Shown here in pieces: positions 8,044 through 16,744 of a stretch of DNA of 64,000 bases; position 1 is the stretch's first letter; each line of letters begins with the position of its first letter. The notes under the pieces are model-generated. The model searched no databases. It was not told the origin of the DNA and saw only the letters and a program-made list of their open reading frames with translations. The stretch is from assembly GCF_900176345.1 (NCBI RefSeq), contig NZ_FWXU01000016.1:62001-126000 (forward strand), written 5' to 3'. This DNA is from Rhizobium sp. RU36D. GTDB taxonomy: Bacteria; Pseudomonadota; Alphaproteobacteria; Rhizobiales; Rhizobiaceae. The position numbers were made by a program, and so were the translations under genes.

Positions 8044-9275
8044 TGGCTCGTGCCTTTTTCGACAGAGCTTTCGAACCAGGCGACGAGCAGCGCGCGTTCC
8101 TGCGGGCTGACATCGGTGATATTGCCGGGCGGCATGGCGTGGCTGCGGCCGGCCTGGAGATAGATCTCCCGGGCATGGGCCGCGATTTCGGCATCGGTCT
8201 CCAGCTTCACGTTTTTCGGCGGGCGGACCACGCCCTCCCAGACCGGTTCTGCCGCATGGCACATGGAACAGCGCGACTGGATGACATCCCGTGCGGCGCC
8301 GAAATGCTCGTTCTGGGCAAAGCGCTGGTCGAAGGGTGCGACCGCCAGTTCACCCTCCGGCGCCGGCTTTTGCACTGTTGAGAGCCACATGATGACGATG
8401 AAGATCAGCAGCGTGACGATCCAGGTCCAGGTGGGCCTGCCCTTGCGGGCATGGGTGGTGTTGAACCAGTGGCGGATGGTGACGCCCATCAGGAAGACGA
8501 GTGCTGCGATGACCCAGTTGAACTCCGTGGCAAAGGCCAAGGGATAGTGGTTCGACAGCATGAAGAAGATGACGGGCAGCGTCAGGTAGTTGTTGTGGAG
8601 GGAGCGCTGCTTGGCGATCATGCCATATTTCGGATCGGGCGTGCGGCCAGCAATCAGGTCGGCGACGACGATCTTCTGGTTGGGAATGATGATGAAGAAG
8701 ACATTCGCCGACATGATCGTGGCGGTGAAGGCGCCCAGGTGCAGGAAGGCGGCGCGGCCGGTGAAGATCTGGGTATAACCCCAGCCCATGAGGACAAGCA
8801 CGATGTAGAGGAAGGCCATCAGGCCCCAGGTGTTCTTGCCGAGTGGCGACTTGCAAAGCAGGTCATAAAGAACCCAGCCCACGGCCAGCGAAGCAAGCGA
8901 CAGGCCGATCGCCTGCCATTGGGTGAGATCCAGCACGTGGCGGTCGATGAGGAAGAGATCGGCGCCGCCGTAGTAGACGATACAGAGCAGAGCAAAGCCA
9001 GAGAGCCAGGTGGTATAGGCTTCCCACTTGAACCATGTCAGGTGCTCGGGCATCTGCGCCGGCGCCACGAGATATTTCTGGATATGGTAGAAGCCGCCGC
9101 CATGGACCTGCCACTCCTCGCCATAGGCGCCGACCGGCAGATGCGGGCGTTTGACCAGGCCGAGGTCGAGCGCGATGAAGTAGAATGACGAGCCGATCCA
9201 GGCCACGGCCGTGATCACATGCAGCCAGCGGACCGCAAAGGCCAGCCATTCCCAGGCGATGGCAAATTCATACAT
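8040..9275 (-). CDS. puuD: Membrane urate oxidase with cytochrome c domain
   Basis: 411-residue PuuD-type urate oxidase (urate hydroxylase). The N-terminal 300 residues have about eight membrane helices with conserved patterns such as WLHVITAVAWIGSSFYFIAL and HGGGFYHIQKYLVAPAQMP. The C-terminal 110 residues form a cytochrome c domain with the haem motif CSMCH and a later methionine in HAMPPGNI as probable axial ligand. It oxidises urate to 5-hydroxyisourate and passes electrons to the respiratory chain. Start at 9275 has AGGGA upstream; an open frame continues to 9392 but without a ribosome site. First gene of puuD-guaD; the LysR gene 600 bases upstream is a likely regulator. Confidence 0.93.
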   Translation of the reverse strand: MYEFAIAWEWLAFAVRWLHVITAVAWIGSSFYFIALDLGLVKRPHLPVGAYGEEWQVHGGGFYHIQKYLVAPAQMPEHLTWFKWEAYTTWLSGFALLCIVYYGGADLFLIDRHVLDLTQWQAIGLSLASLAVGWVLYDLLCKSPLGKNTWGLMAFLYIVLVLMGWGYTQIFTGRAAFLHLGAFTATIMSANVFFIIIPNQKIVVADLIAGRTPDPKYGMIAKQRSLHNNYLTLPVIFFMLSNHYPLAFATEFNWVIAALVFLMGVTIRHWFNTTHARKGRPTWTWIVTLLIFIVIMWLSTVQKPAPEGELAVAPFDQRFAQNEHFGAARDVIQSRCSMCHAAEPVWEGVVRPPKNVKLETDAEIAAHAREIYLQAGRSHAMPPGNITDVSPQERALLVAWFESSVEKGTSQ

Positions 9276-9448
9276 GGATGTCCCTTTCTTCCCCCCAACG
9301 CCGTACCTTGCAAAAACTTTGAACGGAAGGAAAGGGGACTTTGAGCCCATGCGGAAATTTGTGCGAGGCTTGTGTGCGCTGCAAAAGACCACCCCTCATT
9401 TCCTGCATTGGTGCTAATATGACGGTTCTGTTACATTTCGTCTGCAAT

Positions 9449-9491
9449 GCCGCCGGAAGTGGTGGTCAGCGTCGAAACCGGCGGCTTTTTT
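9449..9491 (+). terminator. Intrinsic terminator in the leader of a small exported-protein gene
   Basis: GCCGCCGG (9449-9456) pairs with CCGGCGGC (9478-9485) around a 21-base loop, followed by TTTTTT (9486-9491). No + strand gene ends upstream; the nearest + gene starts 19 bases later. It is therefore either a leader attenuator or the 3' end of a small RNA that would start in 9280-9440. Confidence 0.72.
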
Positions 9492-9509
9492 CCCACTGGA
9501 GATCAGCCG

Positions 9510-9842
9510 ATGCGCATTTTCCTCACAGGCGTTCTGGTTGCGTATGCGTCTTATGCTCATGCCCATGATGCTCACAGTGGTTGGCGCTACGAGGCCTTCT
9601 GCTGCAATGGCGACGATCATACTGGTGACTGCCAGATGATTCCCGCGGATAGTGTTAAGATCATTCAGGGCGGCTACCAGCTCTCGCTCGGGCCCGGCGA
9701 CCACCGGCTGGTCACCAAGGATCATGTCTTCAGTTTCCCGCAAAGCAATGCGCGCCGTTCGCAGGACAGCGAGTATCACCTCTGCCTGTTTCCCGATGAA
9801 AACACCCCGCGCTGCTTCTACGCGCCGGATATGTCCTTCTGA
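9510..9842 (+). CDS. Small exported protein with conserved cysteines
   Basis: 110-residue protein with an N-terminal signal peptide (MRIFLTGVLVAYASYAHAH, cleavage likely after AHA). The mature part holds CCNGDDHTGDCQMIP near its start and a CLFP/RCFY pair near its end, suggesting disulfides in the periplasm. I recognise the CCNGDDHTGDC pattern from small hypothetical proteins of Rhizobiales; no function is known to me. The ATG at 9510 has GGAG 8 bases before it; an upstream in-frame start would place the terminator hairpin inside the coding region. The gene converges with the LysR gene. Confidence 0.75.
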   Translation: MRIFLTGVLVAYASYAHAHDAHSGWRYEAFCCNGDDHTGDCQMIPADSVKIIQGGYQLSLGPGDHRLVTKDHVFSFPQSNARRSQDSEYHLCLFPDENTPRCFYAPDMSF

Positions 9843-9874
9843 CACGTCGGCCGCCTTGATCAGGGCATGATGTC

Positions 9875-10783
9875 TTAGCCTGTATTTTGACGGTTCAGCG
9901 GTGGCAGCGTGTCGAGCAGCCATTGACGGAATGCCCTGATCTTCGGGGCGTTTCGCCGGGACTGAGGATAGACAAGCCAATAGGTGTTTTCGTCCGTCCA
10001 GCTCAAATCGAAGGGCTGGATCAGCCGGCCCGATGCCAGTTCGTCCTGGACAAAGAAGGGGCTGAGCATGGCCACGCCATGGCCCGACAGGGCCGTTGCC
10101 GCCTCCATATCCAGCGCGCCGCCCGCATCGAGCCGACGGGCCGTGTGGCTTGATGCATCGACGCCCGCCGCCTCGAACCATACGCGCCAGCGGTCGTCGT
10201 CGGTGATCCATGGCAGCTTCAGCAGGTCGGCAGGCTCGCGCACGCCGCCGATACTCTCTGCCAGGACAGGGCTCAGCATCGGCGTGTAGGCAAGCCGCAG
10301 GATCGGATGGCTTTCCAGTCCCGGCCAGGTCGGGCCGACGCCAATGCGGATGGCGACGTCTGCCGGCTCCCGGGCAAAGTCGGTCAGCTTCGTGCCGCGC
10401 AGCAGCCTCACAGCGATATGGGGATGCTTGAGCTGGAAGGCGCCGAGATGTCGCGCCAGCCAATGTGAAGCGAAGGTCGGCGTCGAATGCACCTCCAGCA
10501 CCTCGTCGGCATTGCGCCGCGCCAACGCGACCGCCTCGCGCAGCAGTTCGAAGCCTTCCGTCGTCTTGGGCAGCATGCGCTCCCCGGTCTCCGTCAGCAA
10601 GATCTGGCGCGTCTGGCGCAGGAACAGCGGCTCGCCGATATTCTCTTCCAGCAGCTTCAACTGATAGCTCACCGCCGTCTGGGTCATGCCCAGCTCTTCA
10701 CCGGCGCGGGTGAAGCTGCCATTGCGTGCCACGGCCTCGAACACCCGGAGCGCATTCAACGGGAACTGTTTCGCCAGCTTCAT
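9875..10783 (-). CDS. LysR-family regulator (GcvA-like)
   Basis: 302-residue LysR-type transcriptional regulator. The N-terminal helix-turn-helix covers about residues 7-66 (LNALRVFEAVARNGSFTRAG, then EELGMTQTAVSYQLKLLEE), followed by a periplasmic-binding-like effector domain. The wording PLNALRVFEA and the TQTAVSYQ helix place it in the GcvA/AmpR branch. It lies between puuD-guaD and xdhABC, all on the - strand, so control of purine oxidation is plausible, with an unknown ligand. The start at 10783 was chosen over 10858 because it fits the family N-terminus. Confidence 0.88.
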   Translation of the reverse strand: MKLAKQFPLNALRVFEAVARNGSFTRAGEELGMTQTAVSYQLKLLEENIGEPLFLRQTRQILLTETGERMLPKTTEGFELLREAVALARRNADEVLEVHSTPTFASHWLARHLGAFQLKHPHIAVRLLRGTKLTDFAREPADVAIRIGVGPTWPGLESHPILRLAYTPMLSPVLAESIGGVREPADLLKLPWITDDDRWRVWFEAAGVDASSHTARRLDAGGALDMEAATALSGHGVAMLSPFFVQDELASGRLIQPFDLSWTDENTYWLVYPQSRRNAPKIRAFRQWLLDTLPPLNRQNTG

Positions 10784-10881
10784 ACATAAGCTCTCTTTAT
10801 GGGTGCAGACGGATATTCCGTTGGAACGCCGCGGGGTTTGACGGCATTCTAGCCTCAAAGAATACGGCAGGAAACACCCAA

Positions 10882-11142
10882 ATGAACCAGATATTAACCA
10901 TTCCGGACGCCCCGCCGGTGCGGCGGGGACGGCTGCCGCAACATTTGCGGTCTTTATTGCAGGCGCTGATCTCGCGGCTCGGTTCAGCGCGTTTTGGCGG
11001 AGATGTATACGCCCCCAGCCTGCCGGATGACCTCAAGCGGGATGTCGGTTTGGAGGGAGACGGTCCACGGCGCGGCGGTGGCGCGCTCAGCGCGTCGTGG
11101 CCTGAAGGCAAAGAAGTTCGGCGGCTACGAGGGCTGCTATAA
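10882..11142 (+). CDS. Small DUF1127-like protein
   Basis: 86-residue basic protein divergent from the LysR gene. The segment HLRSLLQALISRLGSARFGG and the end-domain LPDDLKRDVGLEGDG resemble the DUF1127 pattern (an Arg-rich helix then a D-L-x-R-D-x-G-L motif), a family that in rhizobia includes small RNA-binding regulators of phosphate and stress responses. The last 56 bases overlap the 3' end of xdhC on the opposite strand. AGG followed by AAACACCCAA precedes the ATG, a weak ribosome site. I am moderately sure it is a real gene. Confidence 0.5.
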   Translation: MNQILTIPDAPPVRRGRLPQHLRSLLQALISRLGSARFGGDVYAPSLPDDLKRDVGLEGDGPRRGGGALSASWPEGKEVRRLRGLL

Positions 11143-11884
11143 CCTCGGGTCGCTTGTCCCGAAGCAGCGATCCGCCGATGGGCAGCACCAGCCTGTTGAT
11201 CATCAAGGCGTCATGCCCCTCGCGCGCCAGCCAGTGGGCAAAGGTGGCGCGCTTGGTGGCCGAACCGATCATGCCGACATAGGCGAGATCGTCGCGCAGC
11301 AGCGCCCGCTCGGCGATCAGGAAATCCAGCGCGTGGTCATGGGTAAGGATGACAACCGCGCCGCCCGAGGCGATGCCTGCCACCTCCGCCTCTGGCATGG
11401 CGACGTGGCGAAAGCTGATGGTGTCGGGCAGCTGCGAGAGGTCGATCTCCCGGCTTTCGATCAGTGTGACCCTGAATGGCAGTGGAGACAGCGCCCTGGC
11501 CAGCGCCAGGCCCACATGCCCCCCGCCGAAAAGCACCACCTCGCGAAACCCCTCCCGTTCCCCGGCTTCGCGGCTCACAAGATGCTGGGCGAGATCAGCG
11601 TCGACGGTGGCAAAGCGCAGGACGGTGCGACCGCCGCAACACTGGCCAATCTCGGGACCGAGCGGGATGTCGAGTTCGTCGGCCAGCACCTCGCCCCGCA
11701 GCATGCCCCGTGCGTGGTCGATGGCCATGAACTCCAACTGCCCACCCCCGATCGTGCCCCAGATGGCCTCGTCAGCGACAATCATCACCGTCCCGGCGTC
11801 CCGCGGGGTGGAGCCCCGGGCGGCGGTGACTTCGACTGACACCGAGGTTGGGTGGGTGGCGAGGAATTGGGCTAGGGTGGTCAT
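11087..11884 (-). CDS. xdhC: Xanthine dehydrogenase accessory protein
   Basis: 265-residue XdhC, which inserts the sulfurated molybdenum cofactor into XdhB. Family motifs are VEVTAARGSTPRDAGT near the N-terminus, IWGTIGGGQLEF, GPEIGQCCGGR with the paired cysteines, a Rossmann segment EVVLFGGGHVGLALARAL, and YVGMIGSATKRATF. Length is standard (about 250-330). In the usual rhizobial order xdhC follows xdhB directly, but here a mosaic repeat and a DUF559 gene lie between them. Start at 11884; no other plausible start. Confidence 0.93.
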   Translation of the reverse strand: MTTLAQFLATHPTSVSVEVTAARGSTPRDAGTVMIVADEAIWGTIGGGQLEFMAIDHARGMLRGEVLADELDIPLGPEIGQCCGGRTVLRFATVDADLAQHLVSREAGEREGFREVVLFGGGHVGLALARALSPLPFRVTLIESREIDLSQLPDTISFRHVAMPEAEVAGIASGGAVVILTHDHALDFLIAERALLRDDLAYVGMIGSATKRATFAHWLAREGHDALMINRLVLPIGGSLLRDKRPEVIAALVAAELLCLQATTR

Positions 11885-11918
11885 GACGGGATGCTCCCCA
11901 CAACTCTTCGGTGCGGAG

Positions 11919-12133
11919 TACCCCCCTCTGTCCTGCCGGACATCTCCCCCTCAAGGGGGGAGATCGGATTGCCGCACCGCCTCTGCCACACATAGATGTC
12001 TTTCAAGCCGAAGCGAGGCTGCGCAGGAGACACGGTTTCAGGGTAGGCGAGCGCTATCGGCTGAGTCGATCTCCCCCCTTGGGGGGGAGATGTCCGCGTT
12101 TCGATGTAATCGAAAGAGGACAGAGGGGGGTAT
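11919..12133. repeat. Rhizobial mosaic repeat with inverted ends, copy 1
   Basis: The left end reads TACCCCCCTCTGTCCTGCCG and continues with a CTCCCCCTCAAGGGGGGAG hairpin to 11970. The right end (12068-12133) carries the same parts inverted and ends AGGACAGAGGGGGGTA. In the right half the palindrome is interrupted by about 15 unrelated bases before AGGACAG. It sits upstream of xdhC, between it and the DUF559 gene, and has no coding capacity. The layout resembles RIME-type intergenic elements of rhizobia. Confidence 0.85.
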
Positions 12134-12167
12134 CCGGTCCTGAGCACGAGAGTATGGCAGGCGCCGT

Positions 12168-12536
12168 TCACGGATGTGACTCCCCAATCAACCGCAGTAT
12201 ATGCGTACAAACCTCATCCAGACGATGTAAAACGTCCTCATTGGTGATCCGCAAAACCGTCCAGCCTAGCTCTGTCAGTTTCCTATCCCGCAAGCCGTCC
12301 CGTTCTATCTGCTGGTCATGGCTATGGCTTTCGCCGTCAATCTCCACGACAAGCTGATGTTGCTGGCACGCGAAATCAACGATGTAGCCCGCAATCGGCA
12401 TCTGCCGGCGGAAGCTAAGTCCCTGCAACCGATGCGCACGGACCGCATTCCAGAACCGCAATTCCGATTCGGGCAGCGCGTTGCGCATCCGCCTGGCATG
12501 TCCACGATTGCGTTCGGGCACCTCGAAATGCGGCAT
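12168..12536 (-). CDS. DUF559 endonuclease-domain protein
   Basis: 122-residue protein of the DUF559/Vsr-like restriction-endonuclease fold. It shows RNALPESELRFWNAVR, then GLSFRRQMPIAGYIVDFACQ (the catalytic IVDF acidic residue), LVVEIDGESH (second acidic residue, E-x-DG) and GWTVLRITNEDV. Members are small nicking-type or repair endonucleases of mostly unknown role. GGGAG lies nine bases before the start. It lies in the xdh operon, 15 bases after xdhB and 35 bases before a mosaic repeat, so it is an intruder between xdhB and xdhC. It is intact by eye. Confidence 0.85.
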   Translation of the reverse strand: MPHFEVPERNRGHARRMRNALPESELRFWNAVRAHRLQGLSFRRQMPIAGYIVDFACQQHQLVVEIDGESHSHDQQIERDGLRDRKLTELGWTVLRITNEDVLHRLDEVCTHILRLIGESHP

Positions 12537-12551
12537 GAAGGCGCTCCCGGT

Positions 12552-14891
12552 TCAAACATCTCCCTTCAACCGCTCCACCGCCATCAGCACCCGTTCGGGC
12601 GTGGCCGGTGCGTCGAGCCTGGGGCAGATCTTGTAGTCGGCGACGGAGGCGACGGCCATGGAGAGGGCTTCCAGCACCGAGATCGCCAGCATGAAGGGTG
12701 GTTCGCCGACGGCCTTGGAGCGGCCGATGGTGGGTTCGGCATTGCTGGACCAGTCCACCAGGCGCGTGTTGAAGATCTTCGGCCGGTCTGACGCGAGCGG
12801 GATCTTGTAGGTGGAGGGCGCGTGCGTGCGCAGCCGGCCCTTGGTATCCCACCACAATTCTTCGGTGGTCAGCCAGCCCATGCCCTGGACGAAGCCGCCT
12901 TCGATCTGGCCGATATCGATGGCCGGGTTGAGCGAGCGGCCAACATCGTGGAGGATGTCGGTGCGGTCCATCAGATATTCGCCGGTCAGCGTGTCGATCG
13001 AGACTTCCGAGCAGGCCGCGCCATAGGCGTAATAGTAGAAGGGCGTGCCGCGGCCGGCGGCGCGATCCCAATGGATCTTCGGCGTCTTGTAGAAGCCAGC
13101 GGCCGAGAGCTGCACGCGGCCGAAATAGGCGTGGCGCACGAATTCCGGGAAGGGCATTTCGTCCGCCCCGATCCGTACCCGGTTCGGCAGGAATTCGATC
13201 TCTGAGGCTGGGACGCCGTAGCGTTCGGCGGCCCACGCCATCAGCCGCTCCTTGATCTGGCGGGCAGCATCGAAAGCGGCCATGCCGTTCAGGTCGGTGC
13301 CGGAGGAGGCGGCCGTTGCCGAGGTGTTCGGTACCTTGCCGGTCGTGGTGGCGGTGATCTTGACCTTCTCGACATCCACCTGGAAGCAATCGGCAATGAC
13401 CTGCGCCACCTTGGTGTAGAGGCCCTGGCCCATTTCCGTGCCGCCATGGTTCAGGTGGATGGAGCCGTCCTGGTAGACATGGACCAGTGCACCGGCCTGG
13501 TTGAAGGCGGTCAGCGTGAAGGATATGCCGAACTTCACCGGCGTGAGCGCGATGCCCTTCTTGATCACCCGGCTATTGGCATTGAAATCGATGATGGCGC
13601 GGCGACGGGCTTGGTAGTCGCAGGAGCTTTCCAACTCCTCCACCACCCGGGCGATGATGTTGTCCTCCACCTGCTGGTGATAGGGGGTCACATCCCGGCC
13701 GGAGCCTTTTTCGCCGTAGAAATTGGCCTTGCGGATCTCAAGGGGATCCTTGCCCAAGGCATAGGCAATGTCTTCGATGATCCGTTCAGCACCCAGCATG
13801 CCCTGGGGACCGCCAAAGCCACGATAAGCTGTATTGGAAACCGTGTGGGTCTTCAGCGGCTGGGAGGTCAGCTTCACATGCGGGTAGAAATAGCTCGAAT
13901 CCGCATGAAACAGGGCGCGGTCGGTGACCGGGCCGGACAGATCGGCCGAATAGCCGCAGCGGGCGGCGAAATTGGCCTTGACCGCATGAATACGGCCATC
14001 AGCCTCGTAGGCGACGTCGTAATCGACAACGAAATCATGGCGCTTGCCGGTCGCCACCATGTCCTCGTCCCGGTCGGGGCGGAATTTCACGGCGCGGTTC
14101 AGCTTCTTGGCGGCCAGTGCGGCCAGCGCCGCGAACTGATTGCCCTGGGTTTCCTTGCCGCCGAAGCCGCCGCCCATGCGCCGCACATTGACGGTGATGG
14201 CATGGCTTGGCGTGTTGAGCACATGGCCAACGATATGCTGCACTTCCGATGGGTGCTGGGTGGAGGACCAGACAGCCACGTCGTCGTCCTCGCCGGGAAT
14301 GGCAAGCGCGATATGGCTTTCGAGATAAAAATGCTCTTGCCCGCCGATACGCATGCGACCCGTCAGCCGGTGCGCGGCCTTGTCGAGTTCCGACTCCGGC
14401 TCGCCGCGCTCCAACTTCATGCCGGAGGTGACCAGGGGCGCGCCGTTTTCCAGCGCGCCATCGACGTCGAGCCAGTGCGGCAGGTCGGCGTATTCTATCT
14501 TTGCCAGCCGGGCGGCCTTGCGCGCAATCTCGCGGGTCTCGGCGATCACGGCAAAGATCGGTTGGCCGTGGAACTGCATCTTTTTGTCGGCTAACAATGG
14601 CTCGTCGTGGTGACCGCCTGAGGAAACGTCATTGACGCCCGGAACATCCGCGCCTGTCAACACGCAGACCACGCCGGGATAGGCGCGGACGGCTGAGAGA
14701 TCGATCGAGACGATATCGGCATGGGCGCGCTCCGAAAGACCGAGCGCGCCATGCAGCAGGCCCGCGGGCTCCGGCATGTCGTCGATATATTCGGCCGAGC
14801 CCGCCACATGCTTGTGCGCGGAATCATGCTTCAGCGAGGCATGCATGGGACCATTGATGTATTTGTAGAGTTCGTAGCTGGCCTTATCCAT
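12552..14891 (-). CDS. xdhB: Xanthine dehydrogenase molybdopterin-binding subunit
   Basis: 779-residue large subunit that binds the molybdenum cofactor and oxidises hypoxanthine and xanthine to urate. Seen motifs: RMGGGFGGKETQ (Mo-cofactor binding, about residues 240-251), NTAYRGFGGPQGML, LNHGGTEMGQGLYTKVAQVI, and GRSKAVGEPPFML with the catalytic glutamate near the C-terminus. Length is that of bacterial XdhB (about 770-790). It is preceded by a 267-base mosaic repeat separating it from xdhA, and followed by the DUF559 gene. Cytoplasmic; partner of XdhA. Confidence 0.96.
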   Translation of the reverse strand: MDKASYELYKYINGPMHASLKHDSAHKHVAGSAEYIDDMPEPAGLLHGALGLSERAHADIVSIDLSAVRAYPGVVCVLTGADVPGVNDVSSGGHHDEPLLADKKMQFHGQPIFAVIAETREIARKAARLAKIEYADLPHWLDVDGALENGAPLVTSGMKLERGEPESELDKAAHRLTGRMRIGGQEHFYLESHIALAIPGEDDDVAVWSSTQHPSEVQHIVGHVLNTPSHAITVNVRRMGGGFGGKETQGNQFAALAALAAKKLNRAVKFRPDRDEDMVATGKRHDFVVDYDVAYEADGRIHAVKANFAARCGYSADLSGPVTDRALFHADSSYFYPHVKLTSQPLKTHTVSNTAYRGFGGPQGMLGAERIIEDIAYALGKDPLEIRKANFYGEKGSGRDVTPYHQQVEDNIIARVVEELESSCDYQARRRAIIDFNANSRVIKKGIALTPVKFGISFTLTAFNQAGALVHVYQDGSIHLNHGGTEMGQGLYTKVAQVIADCFQVDVEKVKITATTTGKVPNTSATAASSGTDLNGMAAFDAARQIKERLMAWAAERYGVPASEIEFLPNRVRIGADEMPFPEFVRHAYFGRVQLSAAGFYKTPKIHWDRAAGRGTPFYYYAYGAACSEVSIDTLTGEYLMDRTDILHDVGRSLNPAIDIGQIEGGFVQGMGWLTTEELWWDTKGRLRTHAPSTYKIPLASDRPKIFNTRLVDWSSNAEPTIGRSKAVGEPPFMLAISVLEALSMAVASVADYKICPRLDAPATPERVLMAVERLKGDV

Positions 14892-14913
14892 GGTTCACGC
14901 TCCGGGTGTCGTT

Positions 14914-15180
14914 TACCCCCCTCTGTCCTGCCGGCGTTCGGCACTGCAATCGATTCACTGGATCGATTGCTCGGCTTCGCCGACCGTGTCTCACCCCCCA
15001 CAAGGGGGGAGATCGATCCGCGGATCGCGCTCGCTTCTCCCTCATTTGAAAGAGTTGTCGGTCATCTCGTTCGGTGAAGACATGAGACGCGATCCCGACC
15101 CCGAGGATATAGATTGAGCGGGCGCGCCCATCCGATCTCCCCCCTTGAGGGGGAGATGTCCGGCAGGACAGAGGGGGGTA
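14914..15180. repeat. Rhizobial mosaic repeat, copy 2
   Basis: Starts TTACCCCCCTCTGTCCTGCC at 14914 and ends CGGCAGGACAGAGGGGGGTA at 15180, so the ends are inverted repeats. Inside are two CCCCCTTGAGGGGG-type hairpins (about 14995-15015 and 15137-15155) and an ATCGATT-containing filler. It fills nearly all the space between xdhA and xdhB; no gene is visible here. Confidence 0.85.
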
Positions 15181-15212
15181 TGCCTGTGTGAGCGCTTGAA
15201 TATCTACCACCA

Positions 15213-16682
15213 TCATGCCTCCTCCAGCGCAAAACGCTTCAGTTCCTGCGGATTGCCGGATGTCTCCAGGAAGAACCGGGTGAGCAGGTTCTTGGCGGTG
15301 AGCGAGCGATACTCCGCCGTCGCGCGCCAGTCGGTGAGAGGGGTGAAATCCCGGTCGAAGGCGTCGCGGACCTCGGTTACGGTCGCCTCGGTCCAGGGCT
15401 TGCCATAGAGCGCTGCCTCGACTTCCCGGGCACGCTTGGGTGTCGCCGCCATACCGCCGAAGGCGATGTGGATGGTTTCGACACGGTTGTCCTGGTCGAG
15501 ACCCAGCAGGAACGCGCCGCACAGGGCGGAAATATCCTCGTCCCGCCGTTTGGAGATCTTGTAGACCTGAAAATGCTGGCCGTCTTCTGGCCGCGGCACG
15601 AAGATGCTCTCGACGAATTCGCCTTCGCGGCGGTCCTGCTTGCCATAGGCAATGAAGTAGTCCTGCAAGGGCAGGGTGCGCGGCCCCTCGACGGAGCGCA
15701 GCGTCAGGCCGGCGCCAAGCGCGATCAGCGCCGGCGGCATGTCGCCGATGGGGGAGCCGTTGGCGATATTGCCGCCGATCGTGCCCATGTTGCGCACCTG
15801 CTGGCCGCCGATGCGGGTGATCAGGCGCCCCAAGGCCGGAATTTCCTGGCGAAGCACATCGAATGCGGCGGCATAGCTGACGCCCGCGCCGATCGTGATG
15901 CCGTCTTCCGTGACCGTGATGCGCTGCAATTCGCTGAGATGGTTGATGAACACGACCGGGTTCAACTCGCGCATCTGCTTCGTGACCCACAGGCCTACGT
16001 CTGTTGCGCCGGCGACGACGGTCGCGTTGGGTTCTTCGGCCAGCACATCCGCGAGTGCTGCAACGGTGCCCGGAATGATCAGCCGCTGCTCGCCCTTGGA
16101 GATGACGATCGTGTCGCCGCCCTGCATGGCAAACAGTTTTGCGGAGATCTCACCGCGTTCGCGCTCCAGCGGATCGAACAGGGCGGACGGCCTGATGGCG
16201 CCCACCTGTTCGGCGGCCTTAACGATAGGCTCATAGCCGGTGCAGCGACAGAGATTACCTTGAAGCGCGCGCTCGATTTTCGCGCGGCTGGGCCTCTCGC
16301 TGGTGAGCCAAAGCCCGTAGAGCGACATGACGAAACCCGGCGTGCAGAAGCCGCATTGCGAGCCGTGACAGTCCACCATCGCCTGTTGCACTGGATGCAG
16401 GCTGCCATCCTTGGCGGCCAGATGCTCGACGGTGACGATATGGGTGGCGTTCAGCGAGCCAAGGAAACGGATACAGGCGTTTACGGTCTCATAGGCCAGC
16501 TTGCCATCCACCAGACGCCCGACCAGCACCGTGCAGGCGCCGCAGTCTCCCTCGGCACAGCCTTCCTTGGTGCCGACAAGCCGGCGGCGCAGGCGCAGGA
16601 AGTCCAGCAGCGTTTCGGTCGGTCCGACATCCCCAAGCACGACGTCTTCGCCATTCAGGATGAAACGGATGCGGTCAGTCAT
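15213..16682 (-). CDS. xdhA: Xanthine dehydrogenase FAD/iron-sulfur subunit
   Basis: 489-residue small subunit of xanthine dehydrogenase. The N-terminal [2Fe-2S] domain has CAEGDCGACTVL and the helical second cluster domain has QCGFCTPGFVMSLYGL and GNLCRCTGYEPI. The FAD domain follows, with VVAGATDVGLWVTKQ and GTIGGNIANGSPIGDMPPAL. It moves electrons from the Mo centre in XdhB through two iron-sulfur clusters to FAD and NAD. The start at 16682 gives the canonical N-terminus and has GAAGAAGG upstream; the open frame extends to 16760. First gene of the xdh operon, 62 bases after the 3-hydroxybutyrate dehydrogenase gene. Confidence 0.96.
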   Translation of the reverse strand: MTDRIRFILNGEDVVLGDVGPTETLLDFLRLRRRLVGTKEGCAEGDCGACTVLVGRLVDGKLAYETVNACIRFLGSLNATHIVTVEHLAAKDGSLHPVQQAMVDCHGSQCGFCTPGFVMSLYGLWLTSERPSRAKIERALQGNLCRCTGYEPIVKAAEQVGAIRPSALFDPLERERGEISAKLFAMQGGDTIVISKGEQRLIIPGTVAALADVLAEEPNATVVAGATDVGLWVTKQMRELNPVVFINHLSELQRITVTEDGITIGAGVSYAAAFDVLRQEIPALGRLITRIGGQQVRNMGTIGGNIANGSPIGDMPPALIALGAGLTLRSVEGPRTLPLQDYFIAYGKQDRREGEFVESIFVPRPEDGQHFQVYKISKRRDEDISALCGAFLLGLDQDNRVETIHIAFGGMAATPKRAREVEAALYGKPWTEATVTEVRDAFDRDFTPLTDWRATAEYRSLTAKNLLTRFFLETSGNPQELKRFALEEA

Positions 16683-16744
16683 CTCGGGCCTTCTTCTTGC
16701 TTTTGTGCGGCATGCCGCATCAGGTTCTTCTTCGGCTAAAGAGT

